Shown one piece after another: positions 7,499 through 16,582 of a DNA stretch of 64,000 bases. The DNA comes from Litoreibacter roseus. GTDB taxonomy: Bacteria; Pseudomonadota; Alphaproteobacteria; Rhodobacterales; Rhodobacteraceae. A program made the translations under genes and the position numbers. Within the stretch, counting starts at the first letter, position 1, and every line of letters begins with the position of its first letter. The stretch covers positions 682,001-746,000 of the forward strand of contig NZ_BLJE01000002.1 of assembly GCF_009811795.1 (NCBI RefSeq), read 5' to 3'. The notes below the pieces were generated by a model. The model saw only the letters and a program-made list of their open reading frames with translations, was not told where the DNA came from and searched no databases.

Positions 7499-10400
7499 TT
7501 GCGATTCTCGAAACTTAGACTGAATGGCTTCAAAAGCTTCGTGGACCCCACGGAACTGATCATCGCCGATGGTTTGACCGGGGTGGTCGGCCCGAACGGG
7601 TGTGGCAAGTCCAACTTGCTGGAAGCCTTGCGATGGGTGATGGGAGAAACCCGCGCCAAGGCCATGCGGGGCGGCGGTATGGAGGACGTGATCTTTGCCG
7701 GGGCGGCATCGCGCCCGGCCCGGAATTTCGCGGAAGTCTCGCTGACGATCGATAATACGGAACGGTTGGCACCTGCGGGCTTTAACGATCTGGACAGTCT
7801 GGACATCATCCGGCGGATCACGCGGGATGCAGGTTCTGCCTATAAGGCGAATGGTAAGGATGTTCGTGCCCGCGATGTGCAAATGTTGTTTGCCGACGCT
7901 TCGACCGGGGCCCATTCGCCCGCGCTGGTGCGGCAGGGTCAGATCAGCGAGCTGATCAACGCGCGTCCCAAAGCGCGCCGCCGGATTCTGGAAGAGGCCG
8001 CGGGTATCTCCGGGCTCTACCAGCGTCGTCATGAGGCGGAATTGAAGCTGAACGGCGCAGAGACCAATCTGGCGCGTGTAGACGACGTGCTGGAGCAACT
8101 GGCGCAGCAATTGGCACAACTGGCGCGGCAAGCAAAACAGGCCGCGCGTTACCGCGAAATCGGCGAGGCGTTGCGCCATTCCGAAGGTTTGTTGCTGTAC
8201 CGGCGCTGGAAAGAGGCGGACAGTGCGCGGGCGGCGGCCTCTGCCGATTTGACCGAACGCACCAAGCTGGCCGCGCAGTCCGAAGCGCAAGCTCGCGAGG
8301 CGACAAAACTACGTGAGACCCAAGAAGGCGCGCTTCCTCCGATGCGGGAGGAAGAAGCGATTGCGGCGGCTGTTCTTCAGCGGCTGCAGGTTCAGCGCGA
8401 CACGCTCGATGGTCAGGAACGGCAGGCCGAGCAGACGATCCAGACGCTGACCGCTAGGATTGAACAATTGGCAAACGACATCGCCCGCGAAACATCGTTG
8501 AACAATGATGCAGGTGAGACGATTGCCCGACTTGATTGGGAGGCGGGCGAAATCGGCAAGCTGTCCGAGGGACATGCAAACCGACTTGACGACGCAGCAA
8601 CTGAGGCGCGGGAGTCGGCGACGATCCTGCAGAACCGCGAGACGGAACTGTCGGAGCAGACTGAGGATATGGCGCGCTTGGCCGCACGTCACCAATCGGC
8701 GCACCGGTTGCTGGACGATGCCACCAAAACTCTGACGCGCTATACCTCCGAAGCGGAAAAAGCCGGTGCTGCTGTTGTGGCAGCCCAAACCGCGACGTCG
8801 CAGGCCGATGCTGCGCTGATCGCGGCACAGAGCAAATTGAGCGAGGCAACGGCCAAGGCAGATGCAGCAGACAAGGCGCTGGCTGACGCCGACGCGGCCC
8901 GAACCGAAACGCAAGCGCGTGAGGCCGATGCCCGTGCTGCCCGGTCCGAGGCGGATGGTGAGGCGAACGCGCTGCGGGCAGAGGCCAGTGCATTGGCGCG
9001 GCTGGTCGAACGGGACACAGCTGAAGGGGGCCAGCTTCTGGATCAGGTGCAGGTCAAGTCGGGCTATGAGAAAGCTCTTGGCGCGGCACTGGCCGATGAT
9101 CTGCGGGCGCCACAGATTGAGGCCGATGAAACGACAGGCTGGGCACGGTTGCCCGGTTACCCCAAGCCGCAATCGCTGCCCGATGGGGTGCACGCACTGA
9201 CGAGCTACGTGACGATCCCGGATGTGCTGGCCCGCCGGATGAGCCAAGTCGGGCTGGTGGATGCCTCGGATGGCGCACGGCTGCAGGAACATCTGGCCCC
9301 CGGACAGCGGTTGGTCTCGGCCGAGGGCGATCTATGGCGGTGGGACGGGTTCCGGACAGGTGCTGAGGACGCGCCATCAGCGGCCGCTTTGCGGTTGCAA
9401 CAGCTCAACCGGTTGGAAACACTGAAGCAATCTTTGGAACAGGCCACCGCGAAAGCCGACGGCGCGCGGCAGGCCCATGAGTTTTTGACAAAAGAACTTG
9501 CGGCGCTGACGCAGGCGGATCGGGAAGCGCGTGACGCGCGTAAGCGAGCGGATCAGGAGATGGCAGATGCCAGCCGGGCCTTGTCTCGCGCCGAAGGCGA
9601 CAAAAGCATCGCGGAAGGCAAGGTCGAAAGCCTGCAACTGGCCGTGACCCGTTACGAAGAAGAAGCAATGGCCGCGCGGGAACAATTGCGGGAGGCCGAG
9701 AAAGGCATAACGGATCTGGGCGATCTGGACGCCGCCCGTGCGCAGGTCGAAGACATCAAAATGACCGTCGAGGCAGCGCGCATGACGATGATGTCCAAGC
9801 GGTCGGCTCATGACGAATTGCATCGTGAAGGTGAGGCGCGGCTCAAGCGCAGTCAGGAGATCACCAAAGAGGTCAGCGGCTGGAAACATCGTCTGGAGAC
9901 GGCCGAAAAACGGATCGGCGAGCTGGAAGAGCGTAAGGCAGCTTCGGAGATTGAGTTGAAAGGCGCCAGTGCCGCGCCATCGGAAATCGCTGCCAAGCGC
10001 GATGAACTCGTCGGCGCGATTGAGGAAGCCGAAGGTCGCCGTCGGACCGCCGCGGATGCACTTGCGGCGGCTGAAACAATCCTGCGCGAAGCGGTGCAGA
10101 CCGAGCGGGACGCGGAACGCAACGCGTCCGAGGCGCGGGAGGCACGGGCGCGTTCGGAAGCCTTGGCGGACGCTGCGAAAGAGACCGTGGTCTACGCGGT
10201 CGAGCGCATCCGGGAAGAGCAGGAGACAACGCCTGATGCATTGCTCGAACGGCTGGACACTGACCCCGAACAGATGCCGACGGCGGAGACCATTGAGAAC
10301 GACGTTAACCGGTTGAAACGCCAGCGTGATGCATTAGGGGCAGTCAATCTGCGCGCCGAGGAAGACGCACGCGAAGTACAGGAAGAGCATGACACACTGG

Positions 10401-10954
10401 CCAATGAAAAGATCGATCTGGAAGCAGCGATCGGCAAGTTGCGGACGGGGATTGCGTCACTCAACAAGGAAGGCCGGGAACGGCTTCTGACAGCTTTTGA
10501 ACAGGTGAACGGCAGCTTTGGCACGCTGTTCAAGCACCTGTTTGGCGGCGGCGAGGCCAAGCTGGTGATGGTCGAAAGCGATGATCCGCTTGAAGCGGGG
10601 CTGGAAATCATGTGTCAGCCGCCCGGTAAGAAGCTCTCGACCCTGTCGCTGCTGTCAGGTGGTGAGCAGACGTTGACTGCGCTTGCCCTTATTTTTGCGG
10701 TATTTCTCGCCAACCCGGCGCCGATCTGTGTGCTGGACGAGGTCGATGCGCCGCTGGACGATGCAAACGTAACCCGCTTCTGCGATCTTCTGGACGAGAT
10801 GACACGTCGGACCGACACACGGTTTCTGATCATTACCCACCACGCGGTGACGATGGCCCGGATGGACAGGTTGTTCGGCGTGACCATGGGCGAGCTTGGC
10901 GTCAGCCAGCTTGTCAGCGTGGACCTGAAAAAGGCAGAGGCGCTGGTCGCCTAG
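7499..10954 (+). CDS. smc: Chromosome segregation ATPase SMC
   Basis: Structural maintenance of chromosomes protein, 1151 residues, the core of bacterial condensin that works with ScpA/ScpB. Visible parts in order are the N-terminal ATPase head with Walker A GPNGCGKSN (residues 31-39), long Ala/Glu/Arg-rich coiled coils, the hinge around residues 500-620, the return coil, and the C-terminal head with signature LSGGEQTLTALAL and Walker B ICVLDEVDAPLDDAN. The start is TTG at 7499. It is chosen because RFSKLRLNGFKSF is the family N-terminus and AAGGA sits 9 nt upstream. It converges with the next gene with a 4-bp overlap at the stops. Confidence 0.97.
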   Translation: MRFSKLRLNGFKSFVDPTELIIADGLTGVVGPNGCGKSNLLEALRWVMGETRAKAMRGGGMEDVIFAGAASRPARNFAEVSLTIDNTERLAPAGFNDLDSLDIIRRITRDAGSAYKANGKDVRARDVQMLFADASTGAHSPALVRQGQISELINARPKARRRILEEAAGISGLYQRRHEAELKLNGAETNLARVDDVLEQLAQQLAQLARQAKQAARYREIGEALRHSEGLLLYRRWKEADSARAAASADLTERTKLAAQSEAQAREATKLRETQEGALPPMREEEAIAAAVLQRLQVQRDTLDGQERQAEQTIQTLTARIEQLANDIARETSLNNDAGETIARLDWEAGEIGKLSEGHANRLDDAATEARESATILQNRETELSEQTEDMARLAARHQSAHRLLDDATKTLTRYTSEAEKAGAAVVAAQTATSQADAALIAAQSKLSEATAKADAADKALADADAARTETQAREADARAARSEADGEANALRAEASALARLVERDTAEGGQLLDQVQVKSGYEKALGAALADDLRAPQIEADETTGWARLPGYPKPQSLPDGVHALTSYVTIPDVLARRMSQVGLVDASDGARLQEHLAPGQRLVSAEGDLWRWDGFRTGAEDAPSAAALRLQQLNRLETLKQSLEQATAKADGARQAHEFLTKELAALTQADREARDARKRADQEMADASRALSRAEGDKSIAEGKVESLQLAVTRYEEEAMAAREQLREAEKGITDLGDLDAARAQVEDIKMTVEAARMTMMSKRSAHDELHREGEARLKRSQEITKEVSGWKHRLETAEKRIGELEERKAASEIELKGASAAPSEIAAKRDELVGAIEEAEGRRRTAADALAAAETILREAVQTERDAERNASEAREARARSEALADAAKETVVYAVERIREEQETTPDALLERLDTDPEQMPTAETIENDVNRLKRQRDALGAVNLRAEEDAREVQEEHDTLANEKIDLEAAIGKLRTGIASLNKEGRERLLTAFEQVNGSFGTLFKHLFGGGEAKLVMVESDDPLEAGLEIMCQPPGKKLSTLSLLSGGEQTLTALALIFAVFLANPAPICVLDEVDAPLDDANVTRFCDLLDEMTRRTDTRFLIITHHAVTMARMDRLFGVTMGELGVSQLVSVDLKKAEALVA

Positions 10955-12305
10955 AAGCTGCCGAACGCAAGGCCCATCGCGATCACCACCACCAAAGCAA
11001 GAAGTGGGATGAGAACCGCCACAACGAAGATATCGGGATAGGCCTTACGGTGTGATAGCCCTGCGATGGACAGAAGCGTGATCACCGCCCCGTTGTGGGG
11101 CAGGGCGTCCAAACCACCCGTGGATAGCGATACAACCCGGTGCATGAGATCCGGTGAAATGCCCTCGCCCTGCGCGCGCAGGGCATAGTCATCGCCCAAA
11201 GTGGCCAGCGCGATGGACATCCCACCTGATGCCGACCCGGTCAGCCCCGCCAGGAGCGAAGCCGCAATCGCCAACGACACCAGCGCATTGCCGCCAAGGT
11301 CGTCGACCGTCGCGGCGATCTGATCGAAGGCCGGTAGGTTTGCGATCACGGAGCCGAAACCGACAAGCGCTGCAGTATTGAACAAGGGCAGAAGCGCGGC
11401 CTCCGCACCCTTTGTGAGAGCGCGTCTCGGGCTGGTCAGGCCGCGCCATCCCAAGCCGAGTGCGAGCAGAATTGCGACAGTTAAGCTGATCATGATGGAC
11501 CATAGACCGATCAGCGCTTGGGGCTCGGTTGCACCCCAAGCGGCGGACCGCAGATAACTCAGGTCGGTGGCGGGCAGGACCGACGTACTCAACAGCAGAT
11601 TTAGCCCCACGGCTACGGGAATGGGCAGCGCGGCGACGATCAGCGGTAGCTTAGGCGCGGTTTGACGAGTGACGATATCGCTCGGCCCTTCGGCACGTGC
11701 GCCACGCCAGTTCAGCCAGGTTAACCCACCGGCCAGCATGATCGACCCGGCGATCATGCCTAGTCCGGGGGCAGCGAACAGGGTCGTTCCAAAATAGGCC
11801 ATCGGGATTGCGTTCTGGATTGCAGGCGTGCCGGGCAGCGCCGTCATGGTGAAGGTGAATGCCCCAAGCGCGATGGCCGCGGGATCAGATGGGCTGACAG
11901 CCGGGCCTGTGTGAAAAGTGCGGCGGCCAGTGGAAACACTGCAAAGGCCACCACGAAGAGTGAGATGCCGCCGTATGTCAGAATGGCACAGGCCAGCACC
12001 ACCGCCGCAATCGCGTGCCGCGTACCAAGGGCGTCGGCGATAGCATGGGCGAGCGTTGTTGCCGCGCCGGTGGCCTTCATCACCTCGCCAAACACGGCAC
12101 CCAACAGGAACAGCGGGAAAAATGAGATCACGAAGCCACCCAAGGCTGGCATGAATATCTGGGTCAGAGAGGCCAAAAGCGGAAGGCTTGCCAAGGCAGC
12201 GGCCAAGGCCGCCATAACTGGTGCCAGCAATAGAAGCGGTCCACCGCGCCAGCTGAGAAAGATCAAGAGCAAAAGCGGAAGGAGAAGGGGAATGAATGCG
12301 GGCAT
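10951..12305 (-). pseudogene. GntP-family (gluconate-type) permease, disrupted by a single-base frameshift
   Basis: Two consecutive frames encode one GntP-like transporter. The N-terminal part (12305 down to about 11884) reads MPAFIPLLLPLL through ALFTQARLSAHLIP. The C-terminal part (about 11883 to 10951) continues in another frame as AAIALGAFTFTMTALPG to GLAFGSF. The joint falls at the GGG run at 11881-11883: one additional G would restore LIPAAIALGAF, the family-typical continuous sequence. About ten membrane segments would result, with the conserved GxASGGMSIALA region near the end. It is either a recent pseudogene or a base-call error. The start at 12305 is uncertain, because its ribosome-binding site is weak. 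Confidence 0.85.
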
Positions 12306-12426
12306 CTGACGCTCGTTCACAGGAATGTCGTGCGCCGTGCATGGGCTTTTCTCAACGTCCCGCATTGATCTGGCGCAACCCGGTCGTGAGATGTCGCGGG
12401 GTCAGTTGAAAGACGTGCTGTCGTGC

Positions 12427-13344
12427 CTAAAAAAGTGCAGCTCCTGCCAGAAAAAGCACCACTATGCCCCAGGCGCGCCAAAGCATATGAACGGCTCGGT
12501 CGATGTCATCTGGCGTGATACCGCGGCGGCCTTTGGGATTGACGAACGGCTCTTCCCGCATCTGACCATCGTAGCTGCGTGGACCCGATAGCGCGACATC
12601 AAGCGCGCCCGCCATCGCAGCCTCAGGCCATCCGGCGTTCGGGGATCGGTGGTGGACGGCATTCGCGCGGATCATCGGCCACAAATCCAGCCGCCCGGCC
12701 CCGATCATCAGAAGACCCGCCGTCAGGCGGGCGGGCACCCAATTTACCAGATCATCGAGACGCGCCGCGGCCCAGCCAAACGCTTCGTGCCGGGGGGTGC
12801 GGTAGCCGATCATGCTGTCTGCGGTGTTTATCATTTTGTACGCGAGGATGCCGGGCAAGCCCAGCAGAAGGAACCAAAAGGCAGGCGCAATAACCCCGTC
12901 CGACAGGTTTTCCGCCGCGCTTTCGATAGCTCCGCGGGCGACGCCGCTTTCATCCAGATCACGGGTGTCGCGCCCGACGATCCGCGCGACCATCATACGC
13001 CCGTCGGCCAAACCGACGCGCAGCGCTTGCGCTACATCCGCCACATGGGTGACGAGACTGCGTTGGGCGAGAAGGATCGCGGCAAGAACAACTTCAAACA
13101 TCGGTCCGAGCGGTAGTGCAGACAATACCCAACCGACAAGCACGGCGGCGGCCACAAGGGCTGCGATCACCAAGGCCCCGCGCAAGCGCCTCGCGCCGCC
13201 TGAGTTGAATGTCTTATCGCACCAGCTGATCGCATTCCCCATGAGCACAGCCGGGTGCGGCACGCGGGACCAGAGCCAATCGGGCTCGCCCAGAAGAGCA
13301 TCTAGCAGTAACGCCAGAAGCAAAAGGGCGGCGAGATCGGTCAT
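12427..13344 (-). CDS. cobD: Adenosylcobinamide-phosphate synthase CobD (CbiB)
   Basis: A membrane enzyme attaching the aminopropanol arm to adenosylcobyric acid. 305 residues with several hydrophobic helices and the family motifs HPAVLMGNAISW near the N-terminus and NTADSMIGYRTPRHEAFGWA around residue 170. It overlaps cobC by 4 bp (ATGA) and forms the three-gene unit DUF1636-cobC-cobD. The Pseudomonas/Rhodobacter name cobD corresponds to enterobacterial cbiB. Confidence 0.96.
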   Translation of the reverse strand: MTDLAALLLLALLLDALLGEPDWLWSRVPHPAVLMGNAISWCDKTFNSGGARRLRGALVIAALVAAAVLVGWVLSALPLGPMFEVVLAAILLAQRSLVTHVADVAQALRVGLADGRMMVARIVGRDTRDLDESGVARGAIESAAENLSDGVIAPAFWFLLLGLPGILAYKMINTADSMIGYRTPRHEAFGWAAARLDDLVNWVPARLTAGLLMIGAGRLDLWPMIRANAVHHRSPNAGWPEAAMAGALDVALSGPRSYDGQMREEPFVNPKGRRGITPDDIDRAVHMLWRAWGIVVLFLAGAALF

Positions 13345-14318
13345 CTTAAGGCAGTTTCAAGCTGATCCCATCTGTCTGGCGCTGGAAGGCCCAAGCGGAT
13401 CCATGTTTTGGAGTAGGGAAACGTGCGCGACCAGATATGGCTCTGCGCCAGCTTGTCTTGAAGTTCAGCGGCGTCCTTTGTGGTGTAGAGACGGAACAAC
13501 GGTGTTCCCAGCGGATCCCGCTGTGCATGCGGCGCCATGAGCTTGTCGAGCCGCTTGAAGTCCTCGTCCAGACGTGTACGTGTCGCGTCCGCCCAAGCCA
13601 TGTCATCCAACGCGCGGGCACCAATTTCCAGCGCCGGGCCCGCGACGGGCCAAGGGCCCAACATCTCCGCCATTTCATCGATCCGATTTTGTGGACCGAT
13701 CAGGAACCCCAGTCTCAGACCAGCAAGCCCCCAGAATTTTCCAAAGCTTTTCAGCACCAGAATATCGCGCAGACCGTAATCTTTTGCCCGCGGCGTTTCA
13801 CCAATGTAGCTATCCGACGGTGCAGTATCGCAAAAGCTTTCGTCATAGATGGCCGTCAGGTCTTCGTGCCCATCTGCTTGGGCAGGGGGTGCGGCGGCGA
13901 CACCATCGGGATTGTTGGGATGCACGTAGACCATGGCATTGGGGCGTTGCTTGGGGCCATTGATCCGCCAACCGGCGTTTTCGAACGCCGCGGCCCATTC
14001 ATTGTAGGTCGGCTCCTCTATACGAACCTTACCCACGCCCCCGAGGAGATTTGGAAGTCGTGCGATCAGAGCGGATGCACCGGGCGCTGCAAGGATGTCC
14101 ACACCGTCTGGCACCGACCAGAACCGCCGTGCGGCCGCCAAAAGCCGGTCCCGCGCGCCAATGTCAGGCAGGGCCGTCCATGCGTCCTGCGAAACGTCAC
14201 CAACAGGGTAGGGCACCGGATTGATGCCGGTGGACAGATCTAACCAGTCCGCCCGTGTGCCGCCGTACTTTTCGATCGCGGCATCCAGACCGCCCCCGTG
14301 GTCGCGTAGATTCGTCAT
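13341..14318 (-). CDS. cobC: CobC, PLP-dependent threonine-phosphate decarboxylase-like enzyme
   Basis: An aminotransferase-fold (class I/II) enzyme that makes (R)-1-amino-2-propanol phosphate for the nucleotide loop of cobalamin. It begins MTNLRDHGGGLDAAIEKYGG, the usual CobC opening, followed by LDLSTGINPVPYP. The PLP lysine lies in LVLKSFGKFWGLAGLRLGF near residue 205. The ATG at 14318 overlaps the DUF1636 stop by 4 bp and gives 325 residues; a longer start at 14375 is less likely. It overlaps cobD downstream. Confidence 0.95.
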   Translation of the reverse strand: MTNLRDHGGGLDAAIEKYGGTRADWLDLSTGINPVPYPVGDVSQDAWTALPDIGARDRLLAAARRFWSVPDGVDILAAPGASALIARLPNLLGGVGKVRIEEPTYNEWAAAFENAGWRINGPKQRPNAMVYVHPNNPDGVAAAPPAQADGHEDLTAIYDESFCDTAPSDSYIGETPRAKDYGLRDILVLKSFGKFWGLAGLRLGFLIGPQNRIDEMAEMLGPWPVAGPALEIGARALDDMAWADATRTRLDEDFKRLDKLMAPHAQRDPLGTPLFRLYTTKDAAELQDKLAQSHIWSRTFPYSKTWIRLGLPAPDRWDQLETALR

Positions 14319-14686
14319 TTGTCCGGCAGGGGCGGGTGACGGGTCACGAAATGCCCTTTGATGGGCTGCGGCCACTGGCGGTATGGCACAACGCCGGTTT
14401 CCATCTCTGCGTGGAGGCTGGCATATTCGACCACAGCCTCGGCGGCCTCTGGAGTTGGATCAAATTCCCCGAGCGTATAGGCCAGCTTGCCCTTGGATTG
14501 GATGGCAATATTACAGGCCCGATTGCAGCCCATGAGGCAGGAATGGCGACGCACGGCGATGGCCTTTCGTCCCTCGGAGGCCTTTTCGATGAGATCCGCA
14601 AAAACTTCGCCGTCCGTTTGACCTGCGGTTTCTGCATCCCACCCGTCCCGTTTGCACGTGTCACACACCGTAATCCACGTCGTCAT
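14315..14686 (-). CDS. DUF1636 protein, ferredoxin-like, in the cobalamin operon
   Basis: A small cysteine-containing protein (123 residues from the ATG at 14686). The cysteines are CDTC near the N-terminus and HSCLMGCNRACN in the middle, arranged like the ligands of thioredoxin-like 2Fe-2S ferredoxins. The region C-terminal to them is acidic. DUF1636 genes recur in cobalamin operons, and this one overlaps cobC by 4 bp. A plausible but unproven role is an electron donor or metal-handling step in cobalamin synthesis. The ATG at 14686 has GAGG 7 nt upstream; a TTG at 14692 would be too close to it. Confidence 0.88.
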   Translation of the reverse strand: MTTWITVCDTCKRDGWDAETAGQTDGEVFADLIEKASEGRKAIAVRRHSCLMGCNRACNIAIQSKGKLAYTLGEFDPTPEAAEAVVEYASLHAEMETGVVPYRQWPQPIKGHFVTRHPPLPDK

Positions 14687-14704
14687 CGCCAAACCTCATG
14701 TTTT

Positions 14705-14721
14705 CCACACTTTTCGTGTGG
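14705..14721 (-). other. Short hairpin ahead of the DUF1636 start codon
   Basis: A perfect 6-bp inverted repeat CCACAC/GTGTGG with a 5-nt loop lies about 18 nt upstream of the DUF1636 ATG in the likely 5' leader. It could influence translation of the DUF1636-cobC-cobD unit. It lacks a U-tract and is not a typical terminator. No cobalamin-riboswitch landmarks are visible here. Confidence 0.4.
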
Positions 14722-14804
14722 TATGCCCAATGCTAGACTGCACAAAGAACGGAAAAGCTGCTGAGTTGCAAGGCAACGACACGCCACAAATTTGCCATTT
14801 TCCG

Positions 14805-14819
14805 TTAACGGATAATTAG
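14805..14819. promoter_or_regulatory. Possible CtrA-like site upstream of the receiver gene
   Basis: TTAA-N7-TTAG (one mismatch from the TTAA-N7-TTAA CtrA box) overlaps the 10-bp palindrome CCGTTAACGG (14802-14811). It lies about 80 bp upstream of the start of the receiver-domain gene. Such short AT-rich matches occur by chance, so this is only a candidate. Confidence 0.25.
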
Positions 14820-14896
14820 GAAATTTGACCGAGAACTTAACCTTAATGGGAAGTGTACCGGCCTTTTACGTGCTGATGACTCGGTCGGAGTGAAAC

Positions 14897-15253
14897 ATGA
14901 ACGTGCTTATCGTTGAGAACCACAGCAGCCTTGGGGCTGTCTGGAGGGATCATATAGGGCGCCTTGGTGCCAACGCGTGTCTTGCCCACACGCAAGCGGA
15001 TGCAATCGAAGCATTGCGCGAAGACGAGTTTGAAATATTGATCTTGAATCTGGGCTTGAGTGATGGCGGGGCCTTGGCCATTGCTGATTACGCAAGCTAC
15101 CGCCAGCCCAATACCAAAGTTATCTTTGTGACCAGCGATAGCTTTTTTTCAGACGGGTCCATCTTTCAGTACATGTCTAACGCATGTGCGATGGTGCCCG
15201 GTGAAACGCCGCCCGAAGACCTGGCGGCAATTGTGGACTATCACGGGCGCTAA
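14897..15253 (+). CDS. Degenerate response-regulator receiver protein
   Basis: A stand-alone receiver (CheY-like) domain of 118 residues, with the alternating hydrophobic strands of the fold: VLIV, EILILNL and KVIFVTSD. The catalytic residues are altered. The usual aspartate pair is E7-N8, the phospho-accepting aspartate is N51, and the conserved lysine near residue 97 is missing (AMVPGETPPEDL). The switch Thr79 is kept. It is therefore unlikely to be phosphorylated in the standard way and may act as a pseudo-receiver adaptor. Its stop codon lies inside a palindrome shared with the convergent xecG-like gene. Confidence 0.85.
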   Translation: MNVLIVENHSSLGAVWRDHIGRLGANACLAHTQADAIEALREDEFEILILNLGLSDGGALAIADYASYRQPNTKVIFVTSDSFFSDGSIFQYMSNACAMVPGETPPEDLAAIVDYHGR

Positions 15254-15266
15254 GTGCGCCCGTGAT
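15240..15266. terminator. Perfect 11-bp palindrome spanning two convergent stop codons
   Basis: ATCACGGGCGC (15240-15250), a 5-nt spacer TAAGT (15251-15255), then GCGCCCGTGAT (15256-15266): an exact inverted repeat. The loop holds the plus-strand TAA and most of the minus-strand TAG. Both C-termini therefore read DYHGR and DHGRT from the two arms. No U-tract follows on either strand, so a bidirectional RNA 3'-end structure is likely but not a classic intrinsic terminator. Confidence 0.7.
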
Positions 15267-16224
15267 CCGCCGCCCAGATCAGCACAGGGTTGGTGGGAAT
15301 TATCCGGTTCGGATTTATCGTCTCGTGGCTGTAGTGATAGTGCCGGACGATATGATCGAAGCCTACGGTGTCGGACACACCATCCCATTGATAGAGCTCG
15401 CGCGTGTAGCCCCATAGATTGGGGTAGTCGATGATACGTTTGCGATTGCATTTAAAGTGCAGGTGATAGACCAGATCAAACCGCACCAGTGTCGTGAAAA
15501 GCCGCCAGTCGGCCTCGGTGATCTGGTCGCCCATCAGGTAACGATGCGTCCCAAGCCTGTTCTCCAGCCAGTCGAGGCTGTCAAACAGCGGACCCACAGC
15601 CGCGTCATATGCGTCTTGTGTGGTCGCAAAGCCAGCTTTGTAGACCCCGTTGTTCACGGTCTCGTAGACCCGTGAATTGACCTCTTCGATCTCGTCGCGA
15701 CGTGCCTCGGGCCAGAAATCCAGCGTGTTTCCGGTCAGCTCGTCAAAAGCGCTGTTGAACATGCGAATTATTTCTGAGCTTTCGTTGGACACGATGGTTT
15801 CACGGGTCTTGTCCCAGAGGATCGGCACCGTGACGCGACCGGATACTTTTGGATCGGCCTTTGTGTAGATATCGCGGGCGAAGGGCAGGCCGTAGAGTTT
15901 GTCGCCCGTTGCACCTTGCATATCCGTTTCAAATGTCCAGCCATCACCCATCATGTCTGGATGGACGACAGAGACGTCAATCAGATCCTCAAGGCCTTTC
16001 AGCTTCCGAAAGATCAGCGTGCGATGTGCCCAAGGACAGGCGAGTGAGACATAGAGATGATAGCGGTCGGCCTCCGCCTGAAACCCGCCTTCTCCGGACG
16101 GACCCGCCGTGCCGTCAGCGGTGATCCAGTTCCGAAACCCCGCCGTAGACCGCTCAAACGCGCCACCTGATTTTTCCGTGTCATACCATTTGTCATGCCA
16201 CTCGCCGTCGATCAGAAGTCCCAT
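15250..16224 (-). CDS. Glutathionyl-hydroquinone reductase (Omega-like GST, YqjG/Ecm4 type)
   Basis: 324 residues of the Xi-class glutathione transferase family, which reduce S-glutathionylated hydroquinones in the cytoplasm. The catalytic cysteine motif is ACPWAHR near residue 63, followed by VVHPDMMGDGWTF. The C-terminal helical domain contains DQITEADWRLFTTLVRFD, typical of the family. The start at 16224 gives MGLLIDGEWHDKWYDTEKSGG, the family opening; an upstream start would add a non-conserved tail. It converges on the receiver gene. Confidence 0.93.
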   Translation of the reverse strand: MGLLIDGEWHDKWYDTEKSGGAFERSTAGFRNWITADGTAGPSGEGGFQAEADRYHLYVSLACPWAHRTLIFRKLKGLEDLIDVSVVHPDMMGDGWTFETDMQGATGDKLYGLPFARDIYTKADPKVSGRVTVPILWDKTRETIVSNESSEIIRMFNSAFDELTGNTLDFWPEARRDEIEEVNSRVYETVNNGVYKAGFATTQDAYDAAVGPLFDSLDWLENRLGTHRYLMGDQITEADWRLFTTLVRFDLVYHLHFKCNRKRIIDYPNLWGYTRELYQWDGVSDTVGFDHIVRHYHYSHETINPNRIIPTNPVLIWAADHGRT

Positions 16225-16582
16225 GGGTCTTATCCTTCTAAAGCTACTCCGGTGGCCTAACGCGCTTGGAGGGCTTTGGGATACATACATCCCCGCGCAG
16301 CGTCTGTGCGGTACTGTTTTTGATCCGGCGCTCCCAATGTGGCCAGAGCATTTCTGACGTGGATCGCTGCGTCGCAATTGATCAGGCACAGGACGCAAAC
16401 CTCGTTGCGGTGCGACAGGTCCCGCTCTATACCGGATTCAGACGAGGCCCCTACGGGCCAGAGAGGTTGGCAGCCTGATGATCGACCCAGATCGGGGATC
16501 GGATGGCAGCATCGTCACGGTGCAGCGGTCTGGTTTCGCCGCCTGCCTCTCTTCCATTTATGCTGGCTGAAAGGTATGCGCC
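16225..16582. other. 358-bp intergenic region upstream of the cbiX-cob unit
   Basis: No convincing gene is present; open frames here have no family-like composition. A short hairpin GGCCC/GGGCC lies at 16446-16459, and a second imperfect one lies around GATCGACCCAGATCGGGGATC. The region should hold the promoter of the plus-strand B12 unit. The cobalamin-riboswitch core (GCCACTG, GGGAAGG, B12 box) was looked for and not found. Confidence 0.6.

Noticed and set aside
11884-12342. Upstream part of the 463-codon frame on the minus strand as the true GntP N-terminus
   Set aside because: It is not hydrophobic and has no transporter features; the other frame supplies the proper membrane segments.
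16225-16582. Second cobalamin riboswitch before the cbiX unit
   Set aside because: The core motifs (GCCACTG, GGGAAGG, B12 box) are not found on the plus strand.
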